Assembly: GCF_004310865.1 (NCBI RefSeq)
Contig: NZ_SIXI01000004.1
Location: forward strand, 1-64,000
DNA: 64,000 bases
Source of the DNA: Aquabacterium lacunae
GTDB lineage: Bacteria > Pseudomonadota > Gammaproteobacteria > Burkholderiales > Burkholderiaceae_C
Direction: 5' to 3'
A program made the translations under genes and the position numbers. This document shows positions 34,076-43,405 of this stretch, in pieces (the first letter of the stretch is position 1; every line of letters begins with the position of its first letter). The notes beneath the pieces were generated by a model, which saw nothing but the letters and a program-made list of their open reading frames with translations, was not told where the DNA came from and did no database searches.

Positions 34076-34939
34076 ATGAACTTCCAGACCCTGAGCGAAC
34101 ACCGCTGCTTCGGCGGCGTGCAAGGCTTTTACCAGCTCGACAGCGCCGAGATCGGCCTGCCCATGCGCTTTGCGGTGTACCGTCCGCCCCAGGCCCTGGC
34201 CGGCGAGAAGCGCCCTGTGCTGATGTACCTGGCCGGCCTGACCTGCACCGAAGAAACCTTCGTGATCAAGGGTGGTGCCCAGCAATTCGCGGCCGAACAT
34301 GGGCTGATCTTGCTGGCCCCCGACACCAGCCCGCGCGGCACGGGCGTGGAAGGCGCCGATGCCCACTGGGATTTCGGCACCGCCGCCGGCTTTTACCTCG
34401 ACGCCACCCAAGCCCCGTGGGCCACGCACTGGCGCATGGAAAGCCACCTGATGAACGAACTGCTGCCTGGCGTGATCGACGCCTTCGGCGGTGAGCCCAC
34501 GCGCACCGGCGTCTTCGGGCATTCGATGGGCGGCCATGGCGCCCTGACCCTGGCCCTGCGTCACCCGGGCCGCTTTGCCAGCGTGTCGGCCTTTGCGCCC
34601 ATTGCGGCGCCCAGCCAGTGCCCCTGGGGGCACAAGGCCTTCGGCGGCTACCTGGGCGCTGACCGCAGCACCTGGGCCAGGCACGACGCCACCGAACTGG
34701 TCCAGGCGGGGCACCGCTGCGCGCCCATCCTGATCGACCAGGGGCTGGGCGACAAGTTCCTCGCCGAGCAGCTGCACCCGCATCTGTTCGAGCAAGCCTG
34801 CCTGGCCCATGGCCAGCCCTTGACCCTGCGCAAGCACGAAGGCTACGACCACGGGTACTACTTCATCAGCACCTTCATGCGCGACCACCTCGCACACCAT
34901 GCCCGCCACCTGGGTTTGGGTGCTGGCCAAGGTGCCTGA
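34076..34939 (+). CDS. fghA: S-formylglutathione hydrolase
   Basis: A 287-aa esterase D-type enzyme that hydrolyses S-formylglutathione to formate and glutathione in formaldehyde detoxification. The nucleophile elbow is GHSMGGHGA, with the late catalytic His in KHEGYDHGYYF. LTCTEETFVIKGGAQ near residue 55 is family-typical. The partner, glutathione-dependent formaldehyde dehydrogenase, is not in the window; fghA instead follows the K+ channel gene. Confidence 0.94.
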   Translation: MNFQTLSEHRCFGGVQGFYQLDSAEIGLPMRFAVYRPPQALAGEKRPVLMYLAGLTCTEETFVIKGGAQQFAAEHGLILLAPDTSPRGTGVEGADAHWDFGTAAGFYLDATQAPWATHWRMESHLMNELLPGVIDAFGGEPTRTGVFGHSMGGHGALTLALRHPGRFASVSAFAPIAAPSQCPWGHKAFGGYLGADRSTWARHDATELVQAGHRCAPILIDQGLGDKFLAEQLHPHLFEQACLAHGQPLTLRKHEGYDHGYYFISTFMRDHLAHHARHLGLGAGQGA

Positions 34940-34960
34940 CACAACCCCCGGGGATTTGCC

Positions 34961-36544
34961 ATGAACCTGTACACCGCCATCCAGGCCGCGCTGCCCGCCA
35001 CACTCGACGAGCCAGCCATCCTGACCGAGGCCGGAGAGGCCTACACCTGGCGCGACCTGGACCGCGCCACAGCCATGATCGCCAACCTGCTCGACAGCCT
35101 GGACCTGCCCCCCGTGGGGCGCGGAGCCCAGCGCCGCCCGCCCGTGGTGGCTGCGCACATCGACAAGTCGGTTGAAGGCCTGATGCTGTACATGGCCACC
35201 CTGCGTGCGGGCGCCGTGTTCCTGCCGCTGAATCCGGCCTACAAGGCCGCCGAGCTGGACTACTTCGTGCAGGACGCGCGACCGGCCGTGCTGGTGTGCC
35301 GCAGCGACGACCTCGACTGGGTGGCTCCGCTGGCGGCCCACCGCGGCGTGGCCCACCTGTTCACCCTGAACACCGACCGCAGCGGCAGCCTGCTGGTGCA
35401 TGCGGCCCAGCAGCCCGATGTGCACGCGGTCAAGCCCCGCAAGGCCTCCGACCTGGCCGCCATCCTGTACACCTCGGGCACCACCGGCCGCAGCAAAGGC
35501 GCCATGCTGTCGCACGGCAACCTGCTGAGCAATGCGCGCACGCTGCTGCGCCACTGGGACTGGCGCAGCGACGACTGCCTGGTGCATGCGCTGCCCACCT
35601 TCCACATCCATGGCCTGTTCGTGGCCTGTCACTGCGCGCTGCTGTCGGCCACGCCCATGCGCTGGCTGAGCCGGTTCGACCCCGCCCAGGTGCTGGCCCA
35701 CCTGACCGACCTGAGGGCCCCACGCGCCACCGTGTTCATGGGCGTGCCCACCATGTACGGGCGCCTGCTGGCCCACGAAGGCCTGACGGCCCATGCGGTG
35801 TCGGGCATGCGGCTGTTCGTCAGTGGCTCGGCCCCCTTGCTGGCCAGCGCCCACGAGGCGTTCGAGCACCGCACCGGGCACACCATCCTGGAGCGCTACG
35901 GCATGAGCGAAACCGGCATGCTGTGCTCCAACCCCTGCCGCCCGGCCGATGGCCCCCGCCAGCCCGGCAGCGTGGGCCCGGCCCTGCCCGGCGTGGGCGT
36001 GCGCGTCATCGACGATGCGGGCCGGCCCTGCGGCACGGACACCCCCGGGCACGTGCAGGTGCAGGGCCCCAATGTGTTCAGCGGCTACCTGGGCATGCCC
36101 GACAAGACGGCCGAGTCCTTCACCGCCGATGGCTGGTTCATCACGGGCGATGTGGGCTTCATCGATGCCGCCGGCTATCTGCACCTGGTGGGACGGGCCA
36201 AAGACCTCATCATCACGGGCGGCTTCAACGTGTACCCTGCTGAAGTGGAGGGCCATGTCGACAAGCTGCCGGGTGTGATCGAGTCGGCGGTGGTGGGCGT
36301 GCCCCACCCGGATTTCGGCGAAGGCGTGGTGGCCGTCGTGGTGACCACCGATGGCCGGCCCCTGGACGAAGCCCGCCTGATCGACGCCCTCAAAGGCCAG
36401 ATCGCCAGCTTCAAGGTGCCCAAACGCATCTTCTTCGTGGACGACCTGCCTCGCAACGCCATGGGCAAGGTGCAGAAGAACCTGCTGCGCCAGCACCATC
36501 AGCACGCCTTTTCTGAGCACACCCTCCCGGAGCACACGGCATGA
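34961..36544 (+). CDS. Malonyl-CoA synthetase-like AMP-forming ligase (MatB type)
   Basis: A 527-aa ANL ligase. Motifs are LYTSGTTGRSKGAMLSH, LPTFHIHGLFVA, the GMSETGM region, GWFITGDVGF, GGFNVYPAEVE and the catalytic lysine in NAMGKVQKNLL. The LPxFHxHGLF and RPGSVG-type segments fit MatB, which activates malonate. Other dicarboxylates or short acids remain possible. The stop overlaps the next start (ATGA at 36541-36544), so it is translationally coupled to a class II aldolase. Confidence 0.8.
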   Translation: MNLYTAIQAALPATLDEPAILTEAGEAYTWRDLDRATAMIANLLDSLDLPPVGRGAQRRPPVVAAHIDKSVEGLMLYMATLRAGAVFLPLNPAYKAAELDYFVQDARPAVLVCRSDDLDWVAPLAAHRGVAHLFTLNTDRSGSLLVHAAQQPDVHAVKPRKASDLAAILYTSGTTGRSKGAMLSHGNLLSNARTLLRHWDWRSDDCLVHALPTFHIHGLFVACHCALLSATPMRWLSRFDPAQVLAHLTDLRAPRATVFMGVPTMYGRLLAHEGLTAHAVSGMRLFVSGSAPLLASAHEAFEHRTGHTILERYGMSETGMLCSNPCRPADGPRQPGSVGPALPGVGVRVIDDAGRPCGTDTPGHVQVQGPNVFSGYLGMPDKTAESFTADGWFITGDVGFIDAAGYLHLVGRAKDLIITGGFNVYPAEVEGHVDKLPGVIESAVVGVPHPDFGEGVVAVVVTTDGRPLDEARLIDALKGQIASFKVPKRIFFVDDLPRNAMGKVQKNLLRQHHQHAFSEHTLPEHTA

Positions 36545-37305
36545 GCGCCTTGAACATCCCGTCGCTGAAAGACCAGGTCAGCCCCGAAGAATGGCAGCTG
36601 CGCGTGGACCTGGCCGCGGCCTACCGCCTGGTGGCTTTGTACGGCTGGAGCGACCTCATCTTCACGCACATCTCGGCACGCCTGCCCGGCCCCGAGCACC
36701 ACTTCCTGATCAACCCCTACGGGCTGATGTTCGACGAGATCACGGCGTCCAGCCTGGTCAAGGTCGACCTGAAGTGCCACAAGCTGATGGACTCACCCTT
36801 CCCTGTGAACCCGGCAGGCTTCAACATCCACAGCGCCATCCACGAAGGGCGTGAAGACGCGCTGTGCGTGATGCACACCCACAGCCGCGCCGGCGTGGCC
36901 GTGTCGGCTCAACGCTGTGGCGTGCTGCCCATCTCGCAGCAAAGCACCTTCGTGCTGCCCTCGCTGGCGTATCACAGCTACGAAGGCGTGGCCTTCCGCG
37001 AAGACGAGAAGCCCCGCCTGCAGGCCGACCTGGGCCAGGCCAACCACCTGATGCTGCGCAACCATGGCCTGCTGACCATCGGTCGCAGCGTGGCCGGGGC
37101 CTTCCTGAACATGTACGTGTTCGAAAGCACCTGCCAGATCCAGCTGGCCGCCCAGGCCGGTGGCCCACTCATCGAGGTCGATCCGGCCATCCTGGCCACC
37201 ACCGGGCACGCCATGAAGGTGCAAACCGAGGGTCAGGGCGCCGCCTTCGTGTGGCCCTCGCTGATCCGCAAGCTCGATCGCATCGACCCCTCCTACAAGA
37301 CCTGA
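36541..37305 (+). CDS. Class II aldolase/adducin domain protein
   Basis: A 254-aa protein with the metal-binding histidines in MHTHSRAG and LRNHGLLTIG and a family-typical N-terminus (WSDLIFTHISARLPG). Members include fuculose-phosphate aldolases, decarboxylases and many proteins of unknown substrate. The ATGA overlap with the MatB-like ligase suggests a shared pathway, perhaps a hydroxy-acid or malonate route, but this is inference. Confidence 0.88.
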   Translation: MSALNIPSLKDQVSPEEWQLRVDLAAAYRLVALYGWSDLIFTHISARLPGPEHHFLINPYGLMFDEITASSLVKVDLKCHKLMDSPFPVNPAGFNIHSAIHEGREDALCVMHTHSRAGVAVSAQRCGVLPISQQSTFVLPSLAYHSYEGVAFREDEKPRLQADLGQANHLMLRNHGLLTIGRSVAGAFLNMYVFESTCQIQLAAQAGGPLIEVDPAILATTGHAMKVQTEGQGAAFVWPSLIRKLDRIDPSYKT

Positions 37306-37319
37306 GAGCAGCCTTGAGC

Positions 37320-38123
37320 ATGAACAAGTGGACGATCGTGGGCGCCATGGTGCTGGGCGCCGTGGCCGTGGCGGTGGGCCTGGTGGTGGCCGGTGACCGA
37401 CTGGGTGCCCTGCCGACGGTGGAAGGCCCCCCCCCCGATGGCATGAACGCACCCGCAGGAGCCGGATTGCCCTGGGATGTGCGGGCCACCCCCGACGGCG
37501 ACAGCCTGCTGTTCGGGGCACCCCCTCAAGGGCTGCGCCTGAGCGTGCGGCCCGAAGCGGCCTCCACCCTGGCCGATGTGCAGCAACGCTGGCCCATCGA
37601 GCACCAGGTGGCGGTGGTGGCGGCTCCGGGTGAACAGGGTTCGCTGGAAGCCTTCATCGACCCGGCCCAGCTGGGCTTCGTGACCGGCAAGCTGGTGATT
37701 TCACTGGCCGCCACACCCGAGCAGCTCCAGGACATGCGCGAGCGGGCCGCCAAGGTCGATTTCATGGAGAGCACCACCCGCCGCTTCACACTGGGTGTGC
37801 ATGACATGGCCACGGCTCTGAAGGCGTCGGTGCGCAGCGTGAGCCTGGTGCCCCAGGCACGGCTCGATGCGCAGACCGTGATCCAGCGCTTTGGCACGCC
37901 GGGCCTGCGCCTCACGCGCGGCTCAGGCGAACAGGCAGTGGAGCACCTGCTCTACCCCGACCGCGGCATCGACGTGGCCGTGCCTGTGAAGGGCAAGAGC
38001 GTGATCCAGTACGTGGCCCCCGCCGAATTTGAAGCCCGCCTGTTGCTGCCCCTGCAAGGCGCAGCACAGGCATCCAAGGCCTCGGCTGCCCCCGCCAGCG
38101 CGCCCGCTCAGGCGCGGCCCTGA
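37320..38123 (+). CDS. Membrane-anchored hypothetical protein
   Basis: I do not recognise this 267-aa protein. One N-terminal hydrophobic segment (about residues 5-25) would anchor it to the inner membrane with the rest in the periplasm. A Pro/Gly-rich linker follows, then a mixed alpha/beta domain (LRLSVRPEAASTLADVQ; DPAQLGFVTGKLVISLAATPEQLQDM; IQRFGTPGLRLTRG). The tail is Ala/Pro-rich. The ATG at 37320 lies 14 nt after the aldolase stop. Its last 16 nt overlap the convergent acyltransferase gene. Confidence 0.75.
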   Translation: MNKWTIVGAMVLGAVAVAVGLVVAGDRLGALPTVEGPPPDGMNAPAGAGLPWDVRATPDGDSLLFGAPPQGLRLSVRPEAASTLADVQQRWPIEHQVAVVAAPGEQGSLEAFIDPAQLGFVTGKLVISLAATPEQLQDMRERAAKVDFMESTTRRFTLGVHDMATALKASVRSVSLVPQARLDAQTVIQRFGTPGLRLTRGSGEQAVEHLLYPDRGIDVAVPVKGKSVIQYVAPAEFEARLLLPLQGAAQASKASAAPASAPAQARP

Positions 38124-38986
38124 CGCCACCGCAGCAGCAGCTCGTCCTTGCGCTGCCATTGCTCGTTGACCCAGGCCTGCAGCTGGTTGCGGTAGGCGCC
38201 CACGCTGGCGTCGTCCACGTTCGACAGCGCGGCCGGGATCTGCACCTGGCGCACGTCCACCCGCACACGGCTGACACGGCCTGTCAGCAGGTCCCAGAAG
38301 GTGGGCACACCGTCGGGGTAATCGATCGTCACATCCACCAGGGCGTCGAACTGGGGCCCGATGGTTTCCAGGGCCATGCCCAGCCCACCCGTCTTGGGCT
38401 TGAGCAAGGTCTTGTAGGGTGATTTCTGCTGGTCGTGCTTGGCGCGGGTGTAGCGGGTGCCCTCGGCAAAGCTGATCACCGACGTGGGGATGACGCGGAA
38501 TTTCTCGCACGACTTGCGGGCCGTCTCGATGTCCTTGGCGGCGGTCTTGCCCCCCTTGCGGCGCATGAAGGGGAAGTCCAGCGCCCACCAGGCCAGGCCC
38601 ATGATGGGCACGTACAGCAGCTCGCGCTTGAGGAAAAACTTCAGCAGCGGGATGCGGCGGTTGAACACGCGCTGCAGCACCAGGATGTCGACCCAGCTCT
38701 GGTGGTTGGCATTGACCAGGTACCAGCCACGGGGCTTGAAGCCCTCCAGGCCCGAGACCTCCCAGGGCGTGCCATTGACGGCTTTCATCCAGGCGGTGTT
38801 GACCGCGATCCACCATTCGGCCAGGGCATTGAGCACGCTGTCGATCACCTTGCGCACGGCCGTGAAGGGCAGGACCATCTTGATGAGGGCCAGGGGGAAG
38901 AGCAGGCTGAAGACGGTGGCGATGTTGACCAGCAGCACCACGCTGGCCAGCACGCCCTTGACGGTCGAGACGATGGGATTCGACAT
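38108..38986 (-). CDS. PlsC-like lysophospholipid acyltransferase (YihG type)
   Basis: A 292-aa membrane-bound acyltransferase. The catalytic HX4D is HQSWVD within NANHQSWVDILVLQ, and the glycerol-phosphate binding motif is FAEGTRYT. An N-terminal hydrophobic segment (residues 10-38) precedes it. The sequence around WWIAVNTAWM and KPKTGGLGMALE fits the YihG/LPLAT group, which acylates lysophosphatidic acid or related lipids. It is not in a phospholipid operon. Confidence 0.88.
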   Translation of the reverse strand: MSNPIVSTVKGVLASVVLLVNIATVFSLLFPLALIKMVLPFTAVRKVIDSVLNALAEWWIAVNTAWMKAVNGTPWEVSGLEGFKPRGWYLVNANHQSWVDILVLQRVFNRRIPLLKFFLKRELLYVPIMGLAWWALDFPFMRRKGGKTAAKDIETARKSCEKFRVIPTSVISFAEGTRYTRAKHDQQKSPYKTLLKPKTGGLGMALETIGPQFDALVDVTIDYPDGVPTFWDLLTGRVSRVRVDVRQVQIPAALSNVDDASVGAYRNQLQAWVNEQWQRKDELLLRWRQGRA

Positions 38987-39080
38987 GTGAAACGGAACCT
39001 GTGGTGAACACGGGAGAGCCCCGAGCCGCGATTATCTTCAGATTGCAGGACGAATGTATTGCAATCGAGCAGATTTCGGC

Positions 39081-40274
39081 TCAGGCGGCATGCGCCCCGC
39101 TGGCACCAACACCGCCACCGACCACACCCAGCTCCAGCGAGCGCCCAGACCGCTTGGCGCGGTACATGGCCTCATCAGCGGCATTGAGCAGCTCTTCGGC
39201 CTGAAGATCGGCGGGCGGAAAGAACGTGGCCCCCATGCTGGCACCCACCCAGACCTTGGTCACGCCCTGCGTGCGGATGGTGGGCACCACAAAGGCCAGT
39301 TCGATCTCGGTGCGGAGCTTGTCGATCAGGGCCTGCAGTTGCTGCACCGTGCCCACGCCCGGCGTGAGCACCACGAACTCGTCACCGCCCAGGCGGCACA
39401 GGGTGTCTGATTCGCGCAGGCAGCGCCGCATGCGACGGGCCACCTCGCGCAGCACCTCGTCACCCGCGCTGTGGCCGTGGGTGTCGTTCACGGCCTTGAA
39501 GCCATCAAGGTCGATGAACAGCACCGCGCCGGGCTGTCCGGTGCGTCGTGCATGGCTCAGCGACTGCTCCAGGCGGTCGAGCAGCAACAGGCGGTTGGGC
39601 AGCCGCGTGAGCGCGTCGTGCAGGGCGTCATGGCGCATCTGCTGGGCGTCCTGCTTGAGGTAACGCTGAATCAGGAACAGCTTGCGCTGGCGGTACTCGG
39701 CCAGGTAGGCCGCGGTGCCGGCCAGGATGTTGGCGCACACCAGGTGCAGGTTGTGGCTCATCCACACCTCGCGTGGGCGCTCCTGCAACCACACGAACAA
39801 CACGTTGTAGGCCGCCAGCAGGATCAGATTGCCCAGCAGGGCCAGGCTGAAGCGAACGCCCACGAAGTCGTAAATGAACACGCACAGCAACAGCAAGGCG
39901 GCGTAGTAGTGCTCCAGCACACGGGGCGGCAGGAACCAGAAGATCGTGAGCGTGCTGGCACCGGCCACCAGACCCGAGAGCATCAGCACCGTGTGGCCCC
40001 ATCGGTCGTACCAGGCGGCCCAGGTGGCCATGAGGGCCGCCACACCACACAGCATGCTGGCCAGCCGCACCTGCCAGACCAGGCCCTGCAGGGCCTCAGG
40101 CACGTAATACGGATCGAGGATGCCGAACAGGGCATACACGGCCAGGCCCACGATGGTGGCCAGTCGGGCGTGCCAGCGCAGACGCGGCAAGCTCACGGCC
40201 TGGTAGTGGGCCTCCAGGGCGCGGTCTCGGAACGACAGGCTGACGGGGTGCAGCTGTTCATGCAAGCTGCTCAT
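39081..40274 (-). CDS. Membrane diguanylate cyclase (GGDEF)
   Basis: A 397-aa protein. About six hydrophobic segments between residues 35 and 195 form an uncharacterised membrane sensor, followed by a GGDEF domain (about 215-375). The active site is GGDEF, with RESD five residues before it as the inhibitory site, so it should be catalytically competent and feedback-controlled. It is the second GGDEF protein in 8 kb. The substrate motif DLDGFKAVNDTHGH is intact. Confidence 0.9.
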   Translation of the reverse strand: MSSLHEQLHPVSLSFRDRALEAHYQAVSLPRLRWHARLATIVGLAVYALFGILDPYYVPEALQGLVWQVRLASMLCGVAALMATWAAWYDRWGHTVLMLSGLVAGASTLTIFWFLPPRVLEHYYAALLLLCVFIYDFVGVRFSLALLGNLILLAAYNVLFVWLQERPREVWMSHNLHLVCANILAGTAAYLAEYRQRKLFLIQRYLKQDAQQMRHDALHDALTRLPNRLLLLDRLEQSLSHARRTGQPGAVLFIDLDGFKAVNDTHGHSAGDEVLREVARRMRRCLRESDTLCRLGGDEFVVLTPGVGTVQQLQALIDKLRTEIELAFVVPTIRTQGVTKVWVGASMGATFFPPADLQAEELLNAADEAMYRAKRSGRSLELGVVGGGVGASGAHAA

Positions 40275-40433
40275 GCGCGGCTCATGGCGGGGCTCAACCC
40301 TTGGGTTTGTGATGAGTGAAGCCCGCCATTATGCGGAAAATGGTTGAAATCGGACACCCGCACACGCCCTAGGTGCCTGGGTTACGCTGGCGGGCTGTTT
40401 CGATTTCTCCACGCCCCGCTGCAAGGACACCAC

Positions 40434-42263
40434 GTGCTGAGCTGGTTCCAGAACCTCGTCGACCCCTATCCCGACACCCCTCCCCGCACACCGCCCCGGC
40501 AACTGCTGCCTTTTGTGTGGGCAGGCACCGAAGGCCTGAGGCCCTACCTGCTGGCCATGACCAGCCTCACGGCCCTGATCGCCGCCTTCGAAGCCCTGCT
40601 GTTTGCCTGGCTGGGCGACATCGTCGACTGGCTGGGGCGCGTGCCGCCCGCTCAACTGCTGCAGCAGGAAGGTCACCACCTGCTGATGCTGGCCGGTGTG
40701 CTGGTGGTCAGCCCTCTGGCGGTGTTCGTGCAGACCCTGCTCAAGCACCAGGCCCTGGCAGGCCCCTTCCCCATGCGGCTGCGCTGGAATTTCCACCGCC
40801 TGATGCTGGGCCAGAGCATGCACTTCTACCAGGACGAGTTCGCCGGGCGCATTGCCACCAAAGTGATGCAGACCGCCCTGGCCGTGCGGGACACCTGCTT
40901 CATCGTGGGCGACATCCTGGTCTTCGTGGTCATCTACTTCGTGACCATGACCGCCGTGGTGGGAGGCTTCGACGCCTGGCTGCTGCTGCCCTTCCTGGGC
41001 TGGCTGACCCTGTACGTGGCATCGGTCATCTTCTTTGTGCCGCGCCTGAGCCGATCGGCCCGCGAGCAGGCCGATGCCCGTTCGCTGATGACCGGTCGCA
41101 TCACCGACGCGTACACCAACATTGCCACGGTCAAACTGTTCTCGCAAGGCCAGCGCGAGGCGGTGCACGCCCGCAGCGCCATGAAGGACTTCATGGTCAC
41201 CGTGCACCAGCAGATGCGGCTGGTGTCAGGCTTCGAGGTGGTCAACCACAGCCTGAGCATGGCCCTGATCCTGTCGACCGCCGGCGTGGCGCTGTGGCTG
41301 TGGACCCAGGGGCAAGTGGGCATCGGTGCAGTCGCAGCAGCCACGGCCATGGCCCTGCGCCTCAATGGCATCTCGCACTGGATGATGTGGGAGATGGCCA
41401 TGCTGTTCGAGCACATCGGCACCGTGCAGGACGGGCTCAACACGCTGTCGCGCCCGGCCCAGGTGCTCGACCAGCCCGACGCGAAGCCTCTGGTGGTGCA
41501 GCAAGGTGAGGTCCGGTTCGAGAACGTGACCTTCGGCTACAGCGCCGACAACCCCGTGATCAGCGGCCTGAACCTGACCATCCGCCCCGGCGAGAAAATC
41601 GGCCTGGTGGGCCGCTCCGGCGCAGGCAAATCGACCATCGTGAACCTGCTGCTGCGCTTTTACGATGTGAGCGGTGGCCGGGTGCTGATCGATGGCCAGC
41701 ATGTGGGCGACGTGCAGCAGGACAGCCTGCGGGCGCAGGTGGGCATGGTCACGCAGGACACCTCGCTGTTGCACCGCTCGGTGCGGGACAACATCCTGTA
41801 TGGGCGCCCTGATGCGGGGGACGAGGCCATGGTACAGGCCGCGCACAGGGCCGAAGCACACGACTTCATCCAGGGCCTGAGCGATCCCAAGGGCCGCACC
41901 GGCTACGACGCCCACGTGGGCGAACGCGGCGTGAAGCTGTCGGGCGGTCAGCGCCAGCGCATCGCCATTGCGCGCGTGATGCTGAAAGACGCGCCCATCT
42001 TGCTGCTGGACGAAGCCACCAGCGCACTCGATTCGGAAGTGGAAGCAGCCATCCAGGCCAGCCTGTACCGGCTGATGGAGGGCAAGACCGTGGTGGCCAT
42101 TGCGCACCGGCTGTCGACCATTGCCGCCATGGACCGGCTGGTGGTGCTTGACCAGGGGCGCATCGTGGAAGAAGGCGACCATGCCACGCTGCTGGCGCGA
42201 GGCGGCCTGTATGCCCGCCTGTGGGCCCACCAGAGCGGCGGATTCCTGGGCGAAGCAGACTGA
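40434..42263 (+). CDS. ABC exporter, fused permease/ATPase
   Basis: A 609-aa half-transporter with an N-terminal six-helix membrane domain (residues about 25-330) and an ATPase domain. Walker A is GRSGAGKST, the signature is LSGGQRQRIAIARVM, and Walker B is LLLDEATSALD. It should act as a homodimer exporting a lipid or hydrophobic compound. The GTG start at 40434 follows AAGGA; an upstream ATG frame to 40344 lacks a ribosome site. It ends at a strong hairpin. Confidence 0.9.
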   Translation: MLSWFQNLVDPYPDTPPRTPPRQLLPFVWAGTEGLRPYLLAMTSLTALIAAFEALLFAWLGDIVDWLGRVPPAQLLQQEGHHLLMLAGVLVVSPLAVFVQTLLKHQALAGPFPMRLRWNFHRLMLGQSMHFYQDEFAGRIATKVMQTALAVRDTCFIVGDILVFVVIYFVTMTAVVGGFDAWLLLPFLGWLTLYVASVIFFVPRLSRSAREQADARSLMTGRITDAYTNIATVKLFSQGQREAVHARSAMKDFMVTVHQQMRLVSGFEVVNHSLSMALILSTAGVALWLWTQGQVGIGAVAAATAMALRLNGISHWMMWEMAMLFEHIGTVQDGLNTLSRPAQVLDQPDAKPLVVQQGEVRFENVTFGYSADNPVISGLNLTIRPGEKIGLVGRSGAGKSTIVNLLLRFYDVSGGRVLIDGQHVGDVQQDSLRAQVGMVTQDTSLLHRSVRDNILYGRPDAGDEAMVQAAHRAEAHDFIQGLSDPKGRTGYDAHVGERGVKLSGGQRQRIAIARVMLKDAPILLLDEATSALDSEVEAAIQASLYRLMEGKTVVAIAHRLSTIAAMDRLVVLDQGRIVEEGDHATLLARGGLYARLWAHQSGGFLGEAD

Positions 42264-42284
42264 AAGCCCGGCAGCAGGCATGAA

Positions 42285-42309
42285 AAAACCCGGGCCAGGC
42301 CCGGGTTTT
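42285..42309. terminator. Bidirectional rho-independent terminator
   Basis: AAAACCCGGGCC-A-GGCCCGGGTTTT is a perfect palindrome with A and T runs on both sides, placed between convergent genes. Confidence 0.92.
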
Positions 42310-42324
42310 CTTGACGAGGCCTGA

Positions 42325-43308
42325 TCAGCCTTGCAGCGGCGTGATGCCGGCAATGGCCCATTCACGGCTTTCGTCGAGCGGACGCACCAGGTGCCACAGC
42401 TCGGCGAAGGGTTCGGCGCCGGCGCCCACTTCTTCACGGATCAGTCCGGCGAAGCGCACCGACACCACCCACTGGCCTTGTTCCTGGGCGGCATCGACCA
42501 CCTGGGCGTCCAGCTGCATCACGTCGGTCTGCTGCTGCGCACCGCCGCGCTCGAGCAGGTCGGCCTTCAGGGAAGAGAACAGCTCTGGCGTGGTGAACTT
42601 GCGCAGGTCATCGACATTGGCTTCGTCGTTGGCGGCCTGCATGCGGATGAAGATCATCTTGGCCACGCGCTCGAAACCGGCGGTGTCGAAACCGTCAGGC
42701 AAGGCACCTGCGGCCTGCACCGGCTCGGCAGCACCCATGGCGCCCACGGGAGAAGCCGAAGCACCACCCTGGAAACCATTGAAGCTCTCACGCTGCATGG
42801 GCTGCTGCTGGCCATGGCCTTGCGAGAAGGGTGCACCGGCGCCAGCCAGTTGCGGGCCAGCGGCCTGCCCCTTGTTGGCGAAGCGACGCATCAGGAAGCC
42901 CACCAGCAACATCACGCCAACGGCAAGCAGGGCCATCATCATGAAGTTGGCCAGCTCGTCGCCAAAGCCGAAGTGGCTGGCCAGAGCGGCCAGACCCAAG
43001 CCAGCGGCCAGACCGGCAATCGGGCCCATCCAGCTGCGCTTGGGCGCGGCCTGCTGGGCGGCTGCCGCGGCGTTGGGCGCGCCTGCCTGGTTCTGCTGGG
43101 CCGGCTTGCCGGGCACGGCCTGGTTGGCCGGCGCACCAGGGGTGGCCTGCTGAGTGGGGGCGGTGGGTGCCTTGTCGGGCATGCTGCGCTGCATGCCGGC
43201 CGGACGGTTGCTGCCCAGGCGCTTGGCCTCGGCATCGAACGGGGTGAACACCAGCGCGGCACTGGCCAGCACCATGGACCAGGCCATCAGACCAGTCTTG
43301 ATTGTCAT
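42325..43308 (-). CDS. Tim44-like domain protein
   Basis: A 327-aa exported or membrane protein. A signal-like N-terminus (MAWSMVLASAALVFTPFDAEA) leads to a long low-complexity stretch rich in Pro, Ala and Gln (about 35-90). Two hydrophobic segments follow (GPIAGLAAGLGLAALAS and FMMMALLAVGVMLLVGFLM), then the C-terminal Tim44-like domain (ERVAKMIFIRMQAANDEANV to the end). Bacterial members are common in Betaproteobacteria; their role is unknown, with membrane assembly suggested. Confidence 0.88.
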   Translation of the reverse strand: MTIKTGLMAWSMVLASAALVFTPFDAEAKRLGSNRPAGMQRSMPDKAPTAPTQQATPGAPANQAVPGKPAQQNQAGAPNAAAAAQQAAPKRSWMGPIAGLAAGLGLAALASHFGFGDELANFMMMALLAVGVMLLVGFLMRRFANKGQAAGPQLAGAGAPFSQGHGQQQPMQRESFNGFQGGASASPVGAMGAAEPVQAAGALPDGFDTAGFERVAKMIFIRMQAANDEANVDDLRKFTTPELFSSLKADLLERGGAQQQTDVMQLDAQVVDAAQEQGQWVVSVRFAGLIREEVGAGAEPFAELWHLVRPLDESREWAIAGITPLQG

Positions 43309-43405
43309 GAGCGTCGGGCTCCGAGAAATGAACGTGAACTGAATCTTAACCAGTTCGGCGCACTTGTGTGTTTCGGGTGTGTGAAGACCGCCTCACTTCA
43401 GCGGT

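Noticed and set aside
31778-36535. Open frame of about 1585 codons on the minus strand
   Set aside because: It runs opposite four well-supported genes (diguanylate cyclase, K+ channel, fghA, MatB-like ligase), has antisense-type composition and no recognisable domain.
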